Made by a program: the position numbers and the translations under genes
Assembly (NCBI RefSeq): GCF_023744375.2
Contig: NZ_CP146284.1
Coordinates: 2,976,001-3,040,000 of the forward strand
Direction of reading: 5' to 3'
DNA: 64,000 nucleotides
DNA from: Parabacteroides sp. AD58
Lineage (GTDB): Bacteria > Bacteroidota > Bacteroidia > Bacteroidales > Tannerellaceae
Part shown: positions 42,727-51,225 of the stretch, piece by piece
Numbering within the stretch: the stretch's first letter is position 1
How the letters are laid out: every line of letters starts with the position of its first letter
The notes under the pieces: generated by a model
Database searches by the model: none
The model's input: only the letters and a program-made list of their open reading frames with translations
Told to the model about the DNA's origin: nothing

Positions 42727-43866
42727 TTCAACTTGCAAATGCAACAGAATTCTGATTAATAATTTGTTTAAATTTTTCGTTTGGCGTGAGGTATCCAAGT
42801 CTTTTACGAGGTCGATTATTGAGTTTATTTTCAATCCACTTAATCTGTTTGTTGGTTACTTCACTAAAGTCCTTACCCTTTGGGATATACTGCCTGATAA
42901 GCCCGTTGGTGTTTTCATTGGCACCACGTTCCCATGAGTGGTATGGTTTGCAAAAATAGAATTTTATTTCCAATTTTTGCGCAATTTCCTCGTGCTTTGC
43001 AAACTCCTTTCCATTGTCAGCCGTAATTGTGTGTATTAAGTTTTTCACTTTCCGCAGTGCCCATACTGCAATCTTAGCTACCGGGATGGCTTCTTTTCCC
43101 GACAACTTGCGTATCCAGACCCTGCTTGTTGCTCTGTCGTTAATGGTAAGAATGGCACCTTTGTGGTTCTTACCAATAATTGTATCTATCTCTAAATCAC
43201 CAAATCTCTCCTTCAGTTCCACTATCTCGGGACGCTCATCAATATCCACCCTGCCTGGGATAAATCCTCGCCCTGCATTTTTAGAACCACGTTTGGCATA
43301 CCTGCGACCTTGTCTGCGAAGATATTTGTGCAGTTTGCCACCCCGCCGCTTATCCTCCCAAATCCAGCGATATATCGTTTCGTGAGATACCATCGCAATT
43401 CCCTCCAAGCGGCTCCTGCCGACAATCTGCTCCGGGCTGAATCCTTTCTTCAACAGCTTTATTATCCGTTTTCTCATTGCCGGTGTAAGCACTTCCTTGC
43501 GATGTTTTTGCTGCTTGCGCCTGTCTGCTTTTCGCTGGGCAAGCTCCATGCTATAGCTACCACTTCGGGCGTCGCAATTGCGCTTTATCTCCCTGTAAAC
43601 AGTGCTTTTATCTACTCCGATAGCTTCCGCTATTGCTTTTTTGCTCATCGGTATTTGCAACATCATAGAAATTGCATACCTTTGTTCCTCGGTTATATGT
43701 TTGCTCATCTGCAACTTTTTTTTCTTTGGACGGACAATTAAAGCAAAGATAGCAAACTTTATCCATTCAGAGTGAGAGAAAGGGGGACATTGTCTCTCTT
43801 TCCTCTCTGAAAAATAAATGTTTTTATTGCTTATTATCCGCACCCAAAAAGTTGCATTTATAAGTT
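42727..43866 (-). mobile_element. IS30-family insertion sequence, IS4351-like, about 1140 bp
   Basis: The ends share TTCAACTT then AAATGCAAC, inverted, with two mismatches between; the left end is at 42727 and the right near 43866. GAA on both sides (42724-42726 and 43867-43869) is the likely 3-bp target duplication, although bases shared with the terminal repeats make the exact borders uncertain by 1-3 bp. Size, 326-residue transposase and host range match IS4351, the element flanking Bacteroides erm transposons. Confidence 0.8.
42728..43708 (-). CDS. IS30-family transposase
   Basis: This 326-residue DDE transposase moves the element in which it lies. The N-terminal helix-turn-helix (HITEEQRYAISMML, KKAIAEAIGVDKSTVYREI) binds the ends; the catalytic core has DLEIDTIIGKNHKGAILT (first Asp), HTITADNGKEFAKH (second Asp) and HSWERGANENTNGLIRQYIPKG (Glu), all present. 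The ATG at 43843 in frame is upstream of the promoter (TATCTTTG, minus strand, 43744-43751), so the ATG at 43708 is preferred; this gives the IS4351 length. The TGA stop lies within the terminal repeat. The gene appears intact. Confidence 0.93.
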   Translation of the reverse strand: MSKHITEEQRYAISMMLQIPMSKKAIAEAIGVDKSTVYREIKRNCDARSGSYSMELAQRKADRRKQQKHRKEVLTPAMRKRIIKLLKKGFSPEQIVGRSRLEGIAMVSHETIYRWIWEDKRRGGKLHKYLRRQGRRYAKRGSKNAGRGFIPGRVDIDERPEIVELKERFGDLEIDTIIGKNHKGAILTINDRATSRVWIRKLSGKEAIPVAKIAVWALRKVKNLIHTITADNGKEFAKHEEIAQKLEIKFYFCKPYHSWERGANENTNGLIRQYIPKGKDFSEVTNKQIKWIENKLNNRPRKRLGYLTPNEKFKQIINQNSVAFAS

Positions 43867-44181
43867 GAACTCAAGTAATATAATACGATATCTCACATCT
43901 GCATTTAAAGGATATAAAAACAATGTGAAACTGCGTTGCGATTATATGAGAGACGTATATTTATATTTGCAGGAATTTCCTCAGCGGTCATCAAGTTTAC
44001 AGGATGCTTTGCATTTGTCAGGGTTATTATCAGACAAATCGTTTATGAAGATGATAAAAGCTTCCTGCTTGTGCATAAAATTGAGAAATAAGATTTTTTA
44101 TGCGAAAGAAAACAATGGTTTGGTTGCTGTGGTAAGAGCTGCCTTATGGCCGATTTTATGTTGTAAATATTATTCTAAGTA

Positions 44182-45441
44182 ATGAAAATCCTCCTACTAA
44201 ATACTTCTGCTCGGACTGGTGGGGCGGCGGTGGCTGCCAATCGTCTGAGAAAGGCTTTACAGAAGAAAGGAATAGACGTTTCGATGTTGGTACGCGACAA
44301 AGAAATAGCGGATGCTTCCATTTCTTCGGTGAGTACTACAGGGTGGAAGCGGAAAATGAACTTATTCCGTTTTTATTGGGAACGGCTGATTATCTTCTTG
44401 TGTAATCATCTGGATAAAAAAGAACTGTTTCGGGTGTCGATTGCCAATACAGGAACGGATATCAGTCATCATCCGCTGGTAAGACAGGCTGATATCATTC
44501 ATTTGCATTGGATTAATCAGGGTTTTTTGTCGCTCTCAGATCTGCAGAAATTATTCCAGTTGGGTAAACCAATTGTGTGGACGATGCATGATATGTGGCC
44601 TTGTACGGGGATTTGCCATCATGCACGGGAGTGTTCTGCTTATCATGAGCAGTGTGGGGCTTGTTTTTATTTACATAGTACACAGCATACAGATTTGTCC
44701 ACTCGTGTGTTTTTACAGAAAAACAAGGTTTATCACTCGGTTCCCATCACATTTGTAGGATGTAGCCGATGGCTGACAGAACGAGCCGCCCAAAGTGCTT
44801 TGTTGAAGGACAAACAAGTTATAAATATTCCTAATCCTCTGGATCTTTCTCTCTTTACTCCTAAGAATGTTTCAGATAGCAGAAAGTTGTTACATTTACC
44901 AGAAGATAAACATTTGATTTTATTCGGAGCCTTGAATGTAACGGATTCTAGGAAGGGAGTAGATTATCTGATTAAGGCATTGAGATTATTGTCTCGGAAT
45001 GATATGGAATTGGTGGTATTCGGTCAGGTCAAACGGGAAATAAAGGATTTGGTTCCTGTTCCTATTCATTCGCTGGGATATTTGTCTGATGACAATCAGA
45101 TTGTGGCATTGTATAATGCCGTTGATTTGTTCGTGACTTCTTCATTGGACGAGAATCTCCCCAACACCATCATGGAGGCAATGGCATGTGGAACTCCTTG
45201 TGTCGGGTTTCAGACAGGAGGGATACCGGAGATGATTGATCATCTGAAGAACGGGTATGTAGCCCGTTATCAAGATGCAGAGGATCTGGCTCAGGGAATT
45301 ACGTGGGTTTTGGATCATCCTCATCCGCAACAATTGGCTGAGGCCTGTGTGGAGAAGGTAAAAACTCATTATTCGGAAGAGGTTATTGCCGGAAAATATA
45401 TAGCTTTGTATCAGAAGCTGATGGATAAAGAAAAGATATGA
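44182..45441 (+). CDS. Glycosyltransferase family 4 (GT-B)
   Basis: This 419-residue protein has the GT4 start (LLLNTSARTGGAAVAANRLRKAL), HLHWINQGFLSL near residue 112 and the C-terminal donor site SSLDENLPNTIMEAMACGTPCVGFQTGGIPEMI, with the EX7E arrangement of retaining enzymes that use nucleotide sugars. It resembles WcaC-like proteins of exopolysaccharide loci. It likely extends the same glycan. The ATG overlaps the stop of the interrupted GT2 gene by 1 bp (TAATG), and its own stop overlaps the MNT gene by 4 bp. Confidence 0.9.
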   Translation: MKILLLNTSARTGGAAVAANRLRKALQKKGIDVSMLVRDKEIADASISSVSTTGWKRKMNLFRFYWERLIIFLCNHLDKKELFRVSIANTGTDISHHPLVRQADIIHLHWINQGFLSLSDLQKLFQLGKPIVWTMHDMWPCTGICHHARECSAYHEQCGACFYLHSTQHTDLSTRVFLQKNKVYHSVPITFVGCSRWLTERAAQSALLKDKQVINIPNPLDLSLFTPKNVSDSRKLLHLPEDKHLILFGALNVTDSRKGVDYLIKALRLLSRNDMELVVFGQVKREIKDLVPVPIHSLGYLSDDNQIVALYNAVDLFVTSSLDENLPNTIMEAMACGTPCVGFQTGGIPEMIDHLKNGYVARYQDAEDLAQGITWVLDHPHPQQLAEACVEKVKTHYSEEVIAGKYIALYQKLMDKEKI

Positions 45442-45755
45442 AAGTCTCACGTGAATATATTTTACAAGCAGTCAAACAGACTTTACATTTGGTCGCACCG
45501 AATGCTAAGATAATTTTGTTTGGATCGAGAGCCAGGAATGATGCCCAGGAGGATTCAGACTGGGATTTGTTGATTCTCATCGAAAAAGATAAGATTCTGA
45601 ATGATGATTTTGATAAAATAGCTTATCCGTTGATAGAGTTGGGTTGGGAGTTAGATGAGTATATTCATCCGATACTTTATACATTCAAGGATTGGAAGAA
45701 AAGGTGCTTTACTCCGTTTTATAAAAATATAGAAAAGGAAGGAATCGTTCTATGA
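45438..45755 (+). CDS. MNT-type nucleotidyltransferase (partner of the HEPN gene)
   Basis: This 105-residue protein is a minimal nucleotidyltransferase with ILFGSRARNDAQEDSDWDLLILI: Gly-Ser at 29-30 and the metal-binding Asp41 and Asp43. In MNT/HEPN pairs the MNT protein is the antitoxin, known in MntA to add AMP groups to the HEPN toxin. It overlaps the GT4 gene by 4 bp at its start and the HEPN gene by 4 bp at its end, which is standard for the pair but odd inside a glycan operon. No third catalytic carboxylate was pinned down with certainty (a candidate is in WELDEYIHPILY). Confidence 0.88.
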   Translation: MKVSREYILQAVKQTLHLVAPNAKIILFGSRARNDAQEDSDWDLLILIEKDKILNDDFDKIAYPLIELGWELDEYIHPILYTFKDWKKRCFTPFYKNIEKEGIVL

Positions 45756-46156
45756 CATTAAGTATCGAAGAGAAGAAAGCTATTATTGCGTATCGTATTC
45801 AAAAGGCGTGGAACAGTATGCAGGAAGCGAAAGATAATGCTCAATTGAATCATTGGACTTTGGCTGCTTCCAGGTTATATTATGCCGCTTATTATATGGC
45901 TTCTGCCTTGTTGGTAGATAAAGGTATTGTTGCACGATCGCATTCAGGGATTATTCATATAATAGGTGCTGAATTCGTGAAAAACGGTCTCTTGTCAAAA
46001 GAAGATGGTAGACTTATTTCTCGTTTGTTTAATATGAGGCAATCGGGAGATTATGATGATTTATTTGATTGGACAGAGGAAGATGTCGCCCCTTTTTTTG
46101 AAAAGACGGAAGCTTTCATGAAACATGTATACGAATTGATTACATTGAAAGAATGA
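45752..46156 (+). CDS. HEPN-domain protein (partner of the MNT gene)
   Basis: This 134-residue all-helical protein fits the HEPN family (PF05168-like): AWNSMQEAKDNAQLNHWTLAASRLYYAAYYMASALL in the first helices and the C-terminal LISRLFNMRQSGDYDD. HEPN toxins that cut RNA carry Rx4-6H; here the equivalent stretch reads RQSGDY (96-101), with Asp-Tyr and no His, as in the sub-family whose RNase activity is less certain. The pair may be a toxin-antitoxin system, a phage-defence unit, or a regulator linked to the operon. It lies 3 bp before the following glycosyltransferase gene. Confidence 0.85.
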   Translation: MTLSIEEKKAIIAYRIQKAWNSMQEAKDNAQLNHWTLAASRLYYAAYYMASALLVDKGIVARSHSGIIHIIGAEFVKNGLLSKEDGRLISRLFNMRQSGDYDDLFDWTEEDVAPFFEKTEAFMKHVYELITLKE

Positions 46157-46159
46157 ATA

Positions 46160-46924
46160 ATGGGGAATAATACTGTCAAATTCACGATTATAACGATCAC
46201 TTATAATGCGGCGCAGTGGCTGGAACGGACCATTCTGAGTATCTTGAGCCAGTCGTATGGGAATATTGAATATGTGATTATCGATGGGGCATCGACCGAC
46301 GGAACCGTGGATATAATCCGTCAGTATGCTTCCGGGGTTTCTTTTTGGCTCAGTGAGCCGGACAAGGGACTGTATGATGCCATGAACAAGGGATTGCAGC
46401 ATGCTACCGGTGATTATGTCTGGTTTATCAATGCCGGTGATACCCTGCCGAATGCGGATATTATACAACGGATTGTCCAGAAGATGGAAAAACGGAAACA
46501 CTTGCCGGATGTTATCTATGGGGAGACGGCTATTGTAGATGCGCAGGGGAAGATGTTGGGCATGCGTCGCCTGCGTCCGCCCAAGAAGCTTTCGTGGAAG
46601 AGCTTCCGCATGGGAATGCTGGTCTGCCACCAGTCTTTTATTGCCCGGCGGGAAATCGCTCCCTTGTATGATCTGAATTACCGGTTGAGTGCGGATTACG
46701 ACTGGTGTATCCGTTGCCTGAAGCAGGCACGATATGTGTACAATACGAATCTGATTCTCTCTAATTTTCTGGAAGCCGGGATGAGTACGCAACAAAGAAA
46801 AGCTTCTTTGAAGGAACGGTATGCCATCATGTGCAAATATTATGGTAAATTTGCCACCATACTATTGCATGGCTGGTTTGCCGTCCGTTTTTATACGGCC
46901 AAACTGTTCAAAGGAAGGGTATAG
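46160..46924 (+). CDS. Glycosyltransferase family 2
   Basis: This 254-residue GT-A enzyme shows FTIITITYNAAQWLERTILSIL, YVIIDGASTDGTVDII and the metal site FINAGDTLP, then VCHQSFIARREIA and LSADYDWCIRC, all typical of WcaA/WfgD-like enzymes that add a sugar to a lipid-linked acceptor. Normal length; no membrane helices. It ends the run of coupled glycan genes; the base composition returns toward the chromosomal average here. A 90-bp gap with a partial inverted repeat of the GATTCTCG type precedes yfhO. Confidence 0.9.
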   Translation: MGNNTVKFTIITITYNAAQWLERTILSILSQSYGNIEYVIIDGASTDGTVDIIRQYASGVSFWLSEPDKGLYDAMNKGLQHATGDYVWFINAGDTLPNADIIQRIVQKMEKRKHLPDVIYGETAIVDAQGKMLGMRRLRPPKKLSWKSFRMGMLVCHQSFIARREIAPLYDLNYRLSADYDWCIRCLKQARYVYNTNLILSNFLEAGMSTQQRKASLKERYAIMCKYYGKFATILLHGWFAVRFYTAKLFKGRV

Positions 46925-47014
46925 TTCAGATAGACGGAAATCGAAAATGATTCTCGTAGGAATCGAAAACGAAACTCTCGGGTTTTGAAATAGGAATTAA
47001 TAACGAATGACGAT

Positions 47015-49531
47015 ATGCAGAAACTATTAAAAAATTGGGTTAAGCACATCGTGGCTATTCTGATCTTGCTGGTGGCTACGGTGGTTTATTTTTCTCCGTC
47101 GGTAATCGACGGGAAGGTCCTCCGACAGGGGGATGACATTAAGGCCTCCGGTATGGGAAACAGCCAGATGAAACAATATGAAGAAACAGCACAGCCGGGA
47201 GAATTCAGTGCCTGGTCGGATGCTATGTTCGGTGGTATGCCTTATGTGGCTACTTACGGAAATCCGGCTCCCGACCTGCCGCAATATAAGATTGTTGAGA
47301 AATTCTTTAAGTCGCTGAGTTATCGCGATGCTTCCATGGTCTTTACCGGACTGGTTTGTTTCTATCTGCTGATGTGTGTGATGGGCGCCAGCTGGTGGTT
47401 GGCTCTGGCAGGTGCGTTTGCCTTTGCTTTGGCTTCTTATAATCTGATTATCATCGAAGCCGGACATATCGTAAAGGGTTATGTGATTGCCTACATGCCG
47501 GTTACGTTGGCGGGTATGGCGCTTCTCTTTAAGCGGAAACATTTGTGGGGAGCGATTCTCTTCCTCTTGGGTGTTGCTTTATCGATTAGTAACAACCATA
47601 TTCAGATTACGTATTATTTGTTTATCCTCTGCCTGTTTATCTACATTGGATTTTTGGTTTGGAAAATCAAGGAAAAAGATTGGGCTGAATTGGGAAAGGT
47701 AACCGGAATTATGGTGGCATGCGCGGTATTGGCTGTCCTTCCGGGTGTTAAAGGGTTGTACAGTAACTGGGAACTCGGACAACAGTCTATTCGTGGGGCT
47801 TCTGAACTGACACCTAAGCCTAATGCTGATGGCACAGTCGAGAAGAAATCAACCGGATTGGATAAAGATTATGCGTTTGCCTGGAGCTATGGAAAGATGG
47901 AATTGCTGACAACCCTGATCCCGAATGCCTACGGTGGTGGTTCTGGTGGTACGTTAGGACAGGATTCTGAGTTTTACAAGATGGCGAAAGCCGGAGGCAT
48001 GAAGGTCGGAAAAGAGATACAGGCGCCTACGTATTGGGGAGACAAGAGTTTTACTTCAGGTCCGGTTTATTTCGGAGCTGTTGTCTGCTTCCTCTTTGTC
48101 TTGGGTATGTTTGTGGTTCGGAATCCGATGAAATGGTGGTTATTTGCCGGAGGTGCCTTTATGACGTTACTGGCACTCGGACGGAATCTGGACTGGTTTA
48201 ACGACTTCATGTTCCATTATCTGCCTATGTACAACAAGTTCCGTACGGTCGAGATGGCCTTGGTTATTCCGGGACTGGTTGCTCCAATAATCGGAATCTG
48301 GGGACTGAAAGAAATCCTGCAGGAGAAGGCTTCGTATGAACAGGTGAAGAAAGGACTGATAGGAGCTCTGGTTATTACCGGCGGTCTTTCGCTGATTGTC
48401 TGGCTGATGCCGTCGTTGTTGCTTGATTTCCGTTCAGCTTACGATGCCCAGTATCAGTTGCCCGAACAGTTCTACAATGCCCTCTTGATGGACCGTGCGA
48501 CCTTGGCTTCTGATGATGCCCTGCGTTCTTTGCTGTTTGTCCTGCTGAGTGCGGCTCTAGTGGCCTGGTTCATGGTGGCCAAGAACAAGAAAACAGTCGC
48601 TACGTGGGTGGGTATCGGTATGACCGTCCTGATCTTTGTCGATTTATGGACAGTCGACAAGCGTTATTTGAATGATAAGAATTTCTTCCCGAAGAAAGAT
48701 ATCCAGGCCACTTATCAGGAATCGGTATCCGATCAGGAAATTCTGAAGGATAAAGATAATTTCCGGGTATTGAATCTGAATAACCCTTTCCTCGAGACCA
48801 ATACTTCCTATTATCATCATTCGATTGGCGGTTATCATGCAGCCAAGTTGAGGAGATACCAGGAATTGATTGACTATCGCTTGCAGAAGGAAATCAACTC
48901 CATCATCGCTTCGTTCCAGACAGCCAAGAGTGAGGCTGATTTCTGGACCGTTTTCCAGGCTTGTCCGACTTTGAATATGCTGAATACGCGCTACGTTGTT
49001 TACAATCCGGGACAGCCGCCTTTGTTGAATCCTTCGGCCGATGGAAATGCCTGGTTTGTAAAGAATATCAAAATCGTAGCGAATGCGGATGAAGAAATGG
49101 CCGCTTTGGATGAGATTGATCCGAAACAGACGGCAGTAGTTGATCAGCGTTTCGCTGCCCAGGTAGAAGGATTTACTCCACAGGCTGATTCGACAGCAAC
49201 CATTCAGTTACAATCTTACCGGCCGAACAAGCTGGTTTACCAGTCGAAAGCCGCTACCGACCAGCTGGCTGTCTTCTCGGAAATCTATTACCAGCCGGGA
49301 TGGAAGGCTACGGTCGACGGGAAACCGGTTGATCATTTACGGGTTGATTGGATTCTACGCGCCATGCGAGTACCTGCCGGGGAGCATGAAATCGTATTCG
49401 AATTCAAGCCCGAAGGCTATATAATCGCAGCCAATGTAGAAGCCTACAGCAGCTTCCTGATTTTAGTATTGCTGATTGTTGCTGTGGGTTATTCGTTATA
49501 TACTTCTTATAAGAAGACGAAAGAAGAATAA
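47015..49531 (+). CDS. YfhO-family multi-spanning membrane protein (GT-C-like)
   Basis: This 838-residue protein has about a dozen membrane helices in the first two thirds, beginning VKHIVAILILLVATVVYFSPSV, with a large outer loop after helix 1 (GNSQMKQYEETAQPGEFSAWSDAMFGGMPY) that carries acidic and aromatic residues, as in GT-C transferases. A soluble C-terminal domain of about 200 residues (LVYQSKAATDQLAVFSEIYYQPGWKATVDGKPVD) and a final helix follow. In Gram-positive bacteria YfhO-like proteins add sugars to lipoteichoic or wall polymers on the outer side of the membrane. Here a similar role in a lipid-linked glycan is an inference. Terminated by a strong bidirectional hairpin shared with ahcY. 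Confidence 0.85.
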   Translation: MQKLLKNWVKHIVAILILLVATVVYFSPSVIDGKVLRQGDDIKASGMGNSQMKQYEETAQPGEFSAWSDAMFGGMPYVATYGNPAPDLPQYKIVEKFFKSLSYRDASMVFTGLVCFYLLMCVMGASWWLALAGAFAFALASYNLIIIEAGHIVKGYVIAYMPVTLAGMALLFKRKHLWGAILFLLGVALSISNNHIQITYYLFILCLFIYIGFLVWKIKEKDWAELGKVTGIMVACAVLAVLPGVKGLYSNWELGQQSIRGASELTPKPNADGTVEKKSTGLDKDYAFAWSYGKMELLTTLIPNAYGGGSGGTLGQDSEFYKMAKAGGMKVGKEIQAPTYWGDKSFTSGPVYFGAVVCFLFVLGMFVVRNPMKWWLFAGGAFMTLLALGRNLDWFNDFMFHYLPMYNKFRTVEMALVIPGLVAPIIGIWGLKEILQEKASYEQVKKGLIGALVITGGLSLIVWLMPSLLLDFRSAYDAQYQLPEQFYNALLMDRATLASDDALRSLLFVLLSAALVAWFMVAKNKKTVATWVGIGMTVLIFVDLWTVDKRYLNDKNFFPKKDIQATYQESVSDQEILKDKDNFRVLNLNNPFLETNTSYYHHSIGGYHAAKLRRYQELIDYRLQKEINSIIASFQTAKSEADFWTVFQACPTLNMLNTRYVVYNPGQPPLLNPSADGNAWFVKNIKIVANADEEMAALDEIDPKQTAVVDQRFAAQVEGFTPQADSTATIQLQSYRPNKLVYQSKAATDQLAVFSEIYYQPGWKATVDGKPVDHLRVDWILRAMRVPAGEHEIVFEFKPEGYIIAANVEAYSSFLILVLLIVAVGYSLYTSYKKTKEE

Positions 49532-49554
49532 ATCTTTGGTACTTGTAAAAAAGT

Positions 49555-49605
49555 CGAGCTCACAAAGCGTTGGAATTTTCCTGGCTTTGTGAGCTCGTCT
49601 GTTTT
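49555..49605. terminator. Bidirectional terminator between yfhO and ahcY
   Basis: CGAGCTCACAAAGC at 49555-49568 and its exact complement at 49584-49597, with TTTTTG on the plus side and a run of six As (Ts on minus) on the other. Confidence 0.85.
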
Positions 49606-49645
49606 TGTATAGTTAATATTTCAGTATTAGTCTGAACGTCAAGAT

Positions 49646-51064
49646 TTAATACCGATAATGATCAGCCTTGTACGGTCCGTCTACCGGTACACCGATGTAA
49701 TCGGCCTGTTTCTGGGTCAGTTTTGACAGCTTTACACCGATACGTTCCAGATGCAGGCGGGCTACTTCTTCGTCGAGGTGCTTCGGTAAACGATATACAC
49801 CTACTTCGTACGGCTTCTGCCAGAGATCCATCTGAGCCAGTACCTGGTTGGTGAATGAGTTACTCATCACGAAAGAAGCATGTCCGGTAGCACATCCCAA
49901 GTTGACCAGACGGCCTTCTGCCAGCAAGAAGATGGAATGTCCGTCGGGGAATGTATATTTGTCGACCTGCGGCTTGATGTTGAGGCGTTTGATGCCGGGG
50001 AAAGTCACCAGCTTGTCTACCTGTATTTCGTTGTCGAAGTGACCGATGTTGCAGACAATCGCCTGGTCTTTCATCTGCTGCATATGCTCGATGGTGATGA
50101 TGTCGCAGTTACCTGTCGTTGTCACAAAGATGTTTCCTTCTTTTACGGCTTCTTCCATCGTAGTGACTTCAAAGCCTTCCATGGCAGCCTGCAGGGCACA
50201 GATCGGGTCGATTTCCGTTACCAGTACACGGGCTCCGTAGGAACGCATCGAGTGCGAACAGCCTTTTCCTACATCACCGTAACCGGCTACGACAACTACT
50301 TTTCCGGCAATCATCACGTCGGTTGCCCGTTTGATACCGTCGGCCAGCGATTCCCGGCAGCCGTACAGGTTATCGAATTTTGACTTCGTTACCGAGTCGT
50401 TTACGTTGATGGCCGGAACCAGCAGCTCGCCCCGTTCCATCATCTGGTACAGGCGGTGAACACCGGTTGTCGTCTCTTCCGAAACACCTTTCATTTCTGC
50501 TACCGTATGATGCCAGCGCTGCGGGTCTTCTTTGAGGATGCGGTTCAACGTATCGAGGATGCACTGTTCTTCGTGGTTGCTTCCCTTACGCTGGATGGTT
50601 GTCGGGTCGTTTTCGGCACGGTAACCCATGTGCACCAGCAGAGAAGCGTCACCGCCGTCGTCAACGATCAAATGCGGACCTTTACCGCCGGGGAAGCGCA
50701 GTGCCATTTCCGTACACCACCAGTATTCTTCCAGCGATTCGCCTTTCCAGGCAAAGACCGGTACACCGTCGGCCGCAATGGCAGCAGCGGCATGATCCTG
50801 GGTAGAGAAGATGTTACAGCTGGCCCAACGGACGTCGGCACCCAAGGCTACCAGTGTCTCAATCAGGACGGCTGTCTGGATTGTCATATGTAAAGAACCT
50901 GTGATCCGTGCTCCTTTCAATGGCTTCGAATCACCATATTTCTTGCGGAGAGCCATCAGACCGGGCATTTCGTGTTCGGAAATCTCGATTTCCTTCCGTC
51001 CGAATTCCGCCAGGCTCATATCTGCCACTTTGTAAGGCAGATCAGTAGGGAATAATTGTGACAT
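49646..51064 (-). CDS. ahcY: Adenosylhomocysteinase
   Basis: This protein of 472 residues splits S-adenosylhomocysteine into adenosine and homocysteine, removing the product of methylation reactions. Visible features: [66 protein letters not shown], the NAD loop [18 protein letters not shown], and the C-terminal KADHYRY that closes the NAD site of the neighbouring subunit. An ATG 19 codons upstream (51121) lies beyond the promoter box, so the start is 51064. Monocistronic by its terminator. Length is normal for the long type with the 40-residue insert. Confidence 0.95.
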   Translation of the reverse strand: MSQLFPTDLPYKVADMSLAEFGRKEIEISEHEMPGLMALRKKYGDSKPLKGARITGSLHMTIQTAVLIETLVALGADVRWASCNIFSTQDHAAAAIAADGVPVFAWKGESLEEYWWCTEMALRFPGGKGPHLIVDDGGDASLLVHMGYRAENDPTTIQRKGSNHEEQCILDTLNRILKEDPQRWHHTVAEMKGVSEETTTGVHRLYQMMERGELLVPAINVNDSVTKSKFDNLYGCRESLADGIKRATDVMIAGKVVVVAGYGDVGKGCSHSMRSYGARVLVTEIDPICALQAAMEGFEVTTMEEAVKEGNIFVTTTGNCDIITIEHMQQMKDQAIVCNIGHFDNEIQVDKLVTFPGIKRLNIKPQVDKYTFPDGHSIFLLAEGRLVNLGCATGHASFVMSNSFTNQVLAQMDLWQKPYEVGVYRLPKHLDEEVARLHLERIGVKLSKLTQKQADYIGVPVDGPYKADHYRY

Positions 51065-51089
51065 AATTGATACGAATAAATATTTTTCG

Positions 51090-51097
51090 CAAAGGTA
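51090..51097 (-). promoter_or_regulatory. -7 box of ahcY
   Basis: TACCTTTG on the minus strand; transcription should start near 51083, 19 nt before the ATG at 51064, which excludes the longer reading frame. Confidence 0.6.
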
Positions 51098-51188
51098 CGA
51101 TAAAAATAGCAGAATCGCCATAGTCGGGCGGTCCTGCTGTCAGATTCGAGCCTCTTCAGCCAAGGGGTTGAGAGGCAGATGTATGTGA

Positions 51189-51216
51189 TAACCGGCTTCC
51201 CGAGAGGAAGAGCGGT
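51189..51216 (-). terminator. Hairpin after lrgB
   Basis: AACCGGCTTCC pairs with GGAAGAGCGGTT (minor mismatch) just beyond the lrgB stop. No T-run follows on the minus strand, so it is a weak candidate. A second hairpin (GCCTCT/GAGGC) lies at 51152-51176. Confidence 0.35.
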
Positions 51217-51225
51217 TGCCTGTAT

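Larger units (their letters stand above)
42062..44182 (+). pseudogene. GT2-family glycosyltransferase gene interrupted by an IS30-family element
   Basis: Residues 1 to about 222 (42062-42726) show a family 2 glycosyltransferase: VSVVMCTYNGAKYIREQLDSI, IIQDDCSTDETVEII and ISDQDDIWN with the DxD-like metal site, typical of rhamnosyltransferase-like enzymes. The C-terminal 104 residues (from 43870) continue in frame after the insertion (SSNIIRYLTSAFKGYKNN). Removing 42727-43869 restores an open frame of about 325 residues, normal for the family. The element leaves the target otherwise undamaged, so the event looks recent and could be reversible. As it stands the frame runs from residue 222 into the element and stops at 42937. 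The enzyme's sugar would be missing from the glycan unless a paralogue acts. Confidence 0.85.

Noticed and set aside
42062..42937. Intact 291-residue GT2 enzyme
   Set aside because: From residue 222 the frame runs into IS sequence and the true C-terminus lies after the element.
43865..44182. Separate 105-codon gene after the IS element
   Set aside because: It begins at the target duplication without a proper start and continues the frame of the interrupted GT2 gene.
49646..51121. Longer start for ahcY at 51121
   Set aside because: The extra 19 residues lie upstream of the -7 box TACCTTTG at 51090-51097 and are not part of the family.
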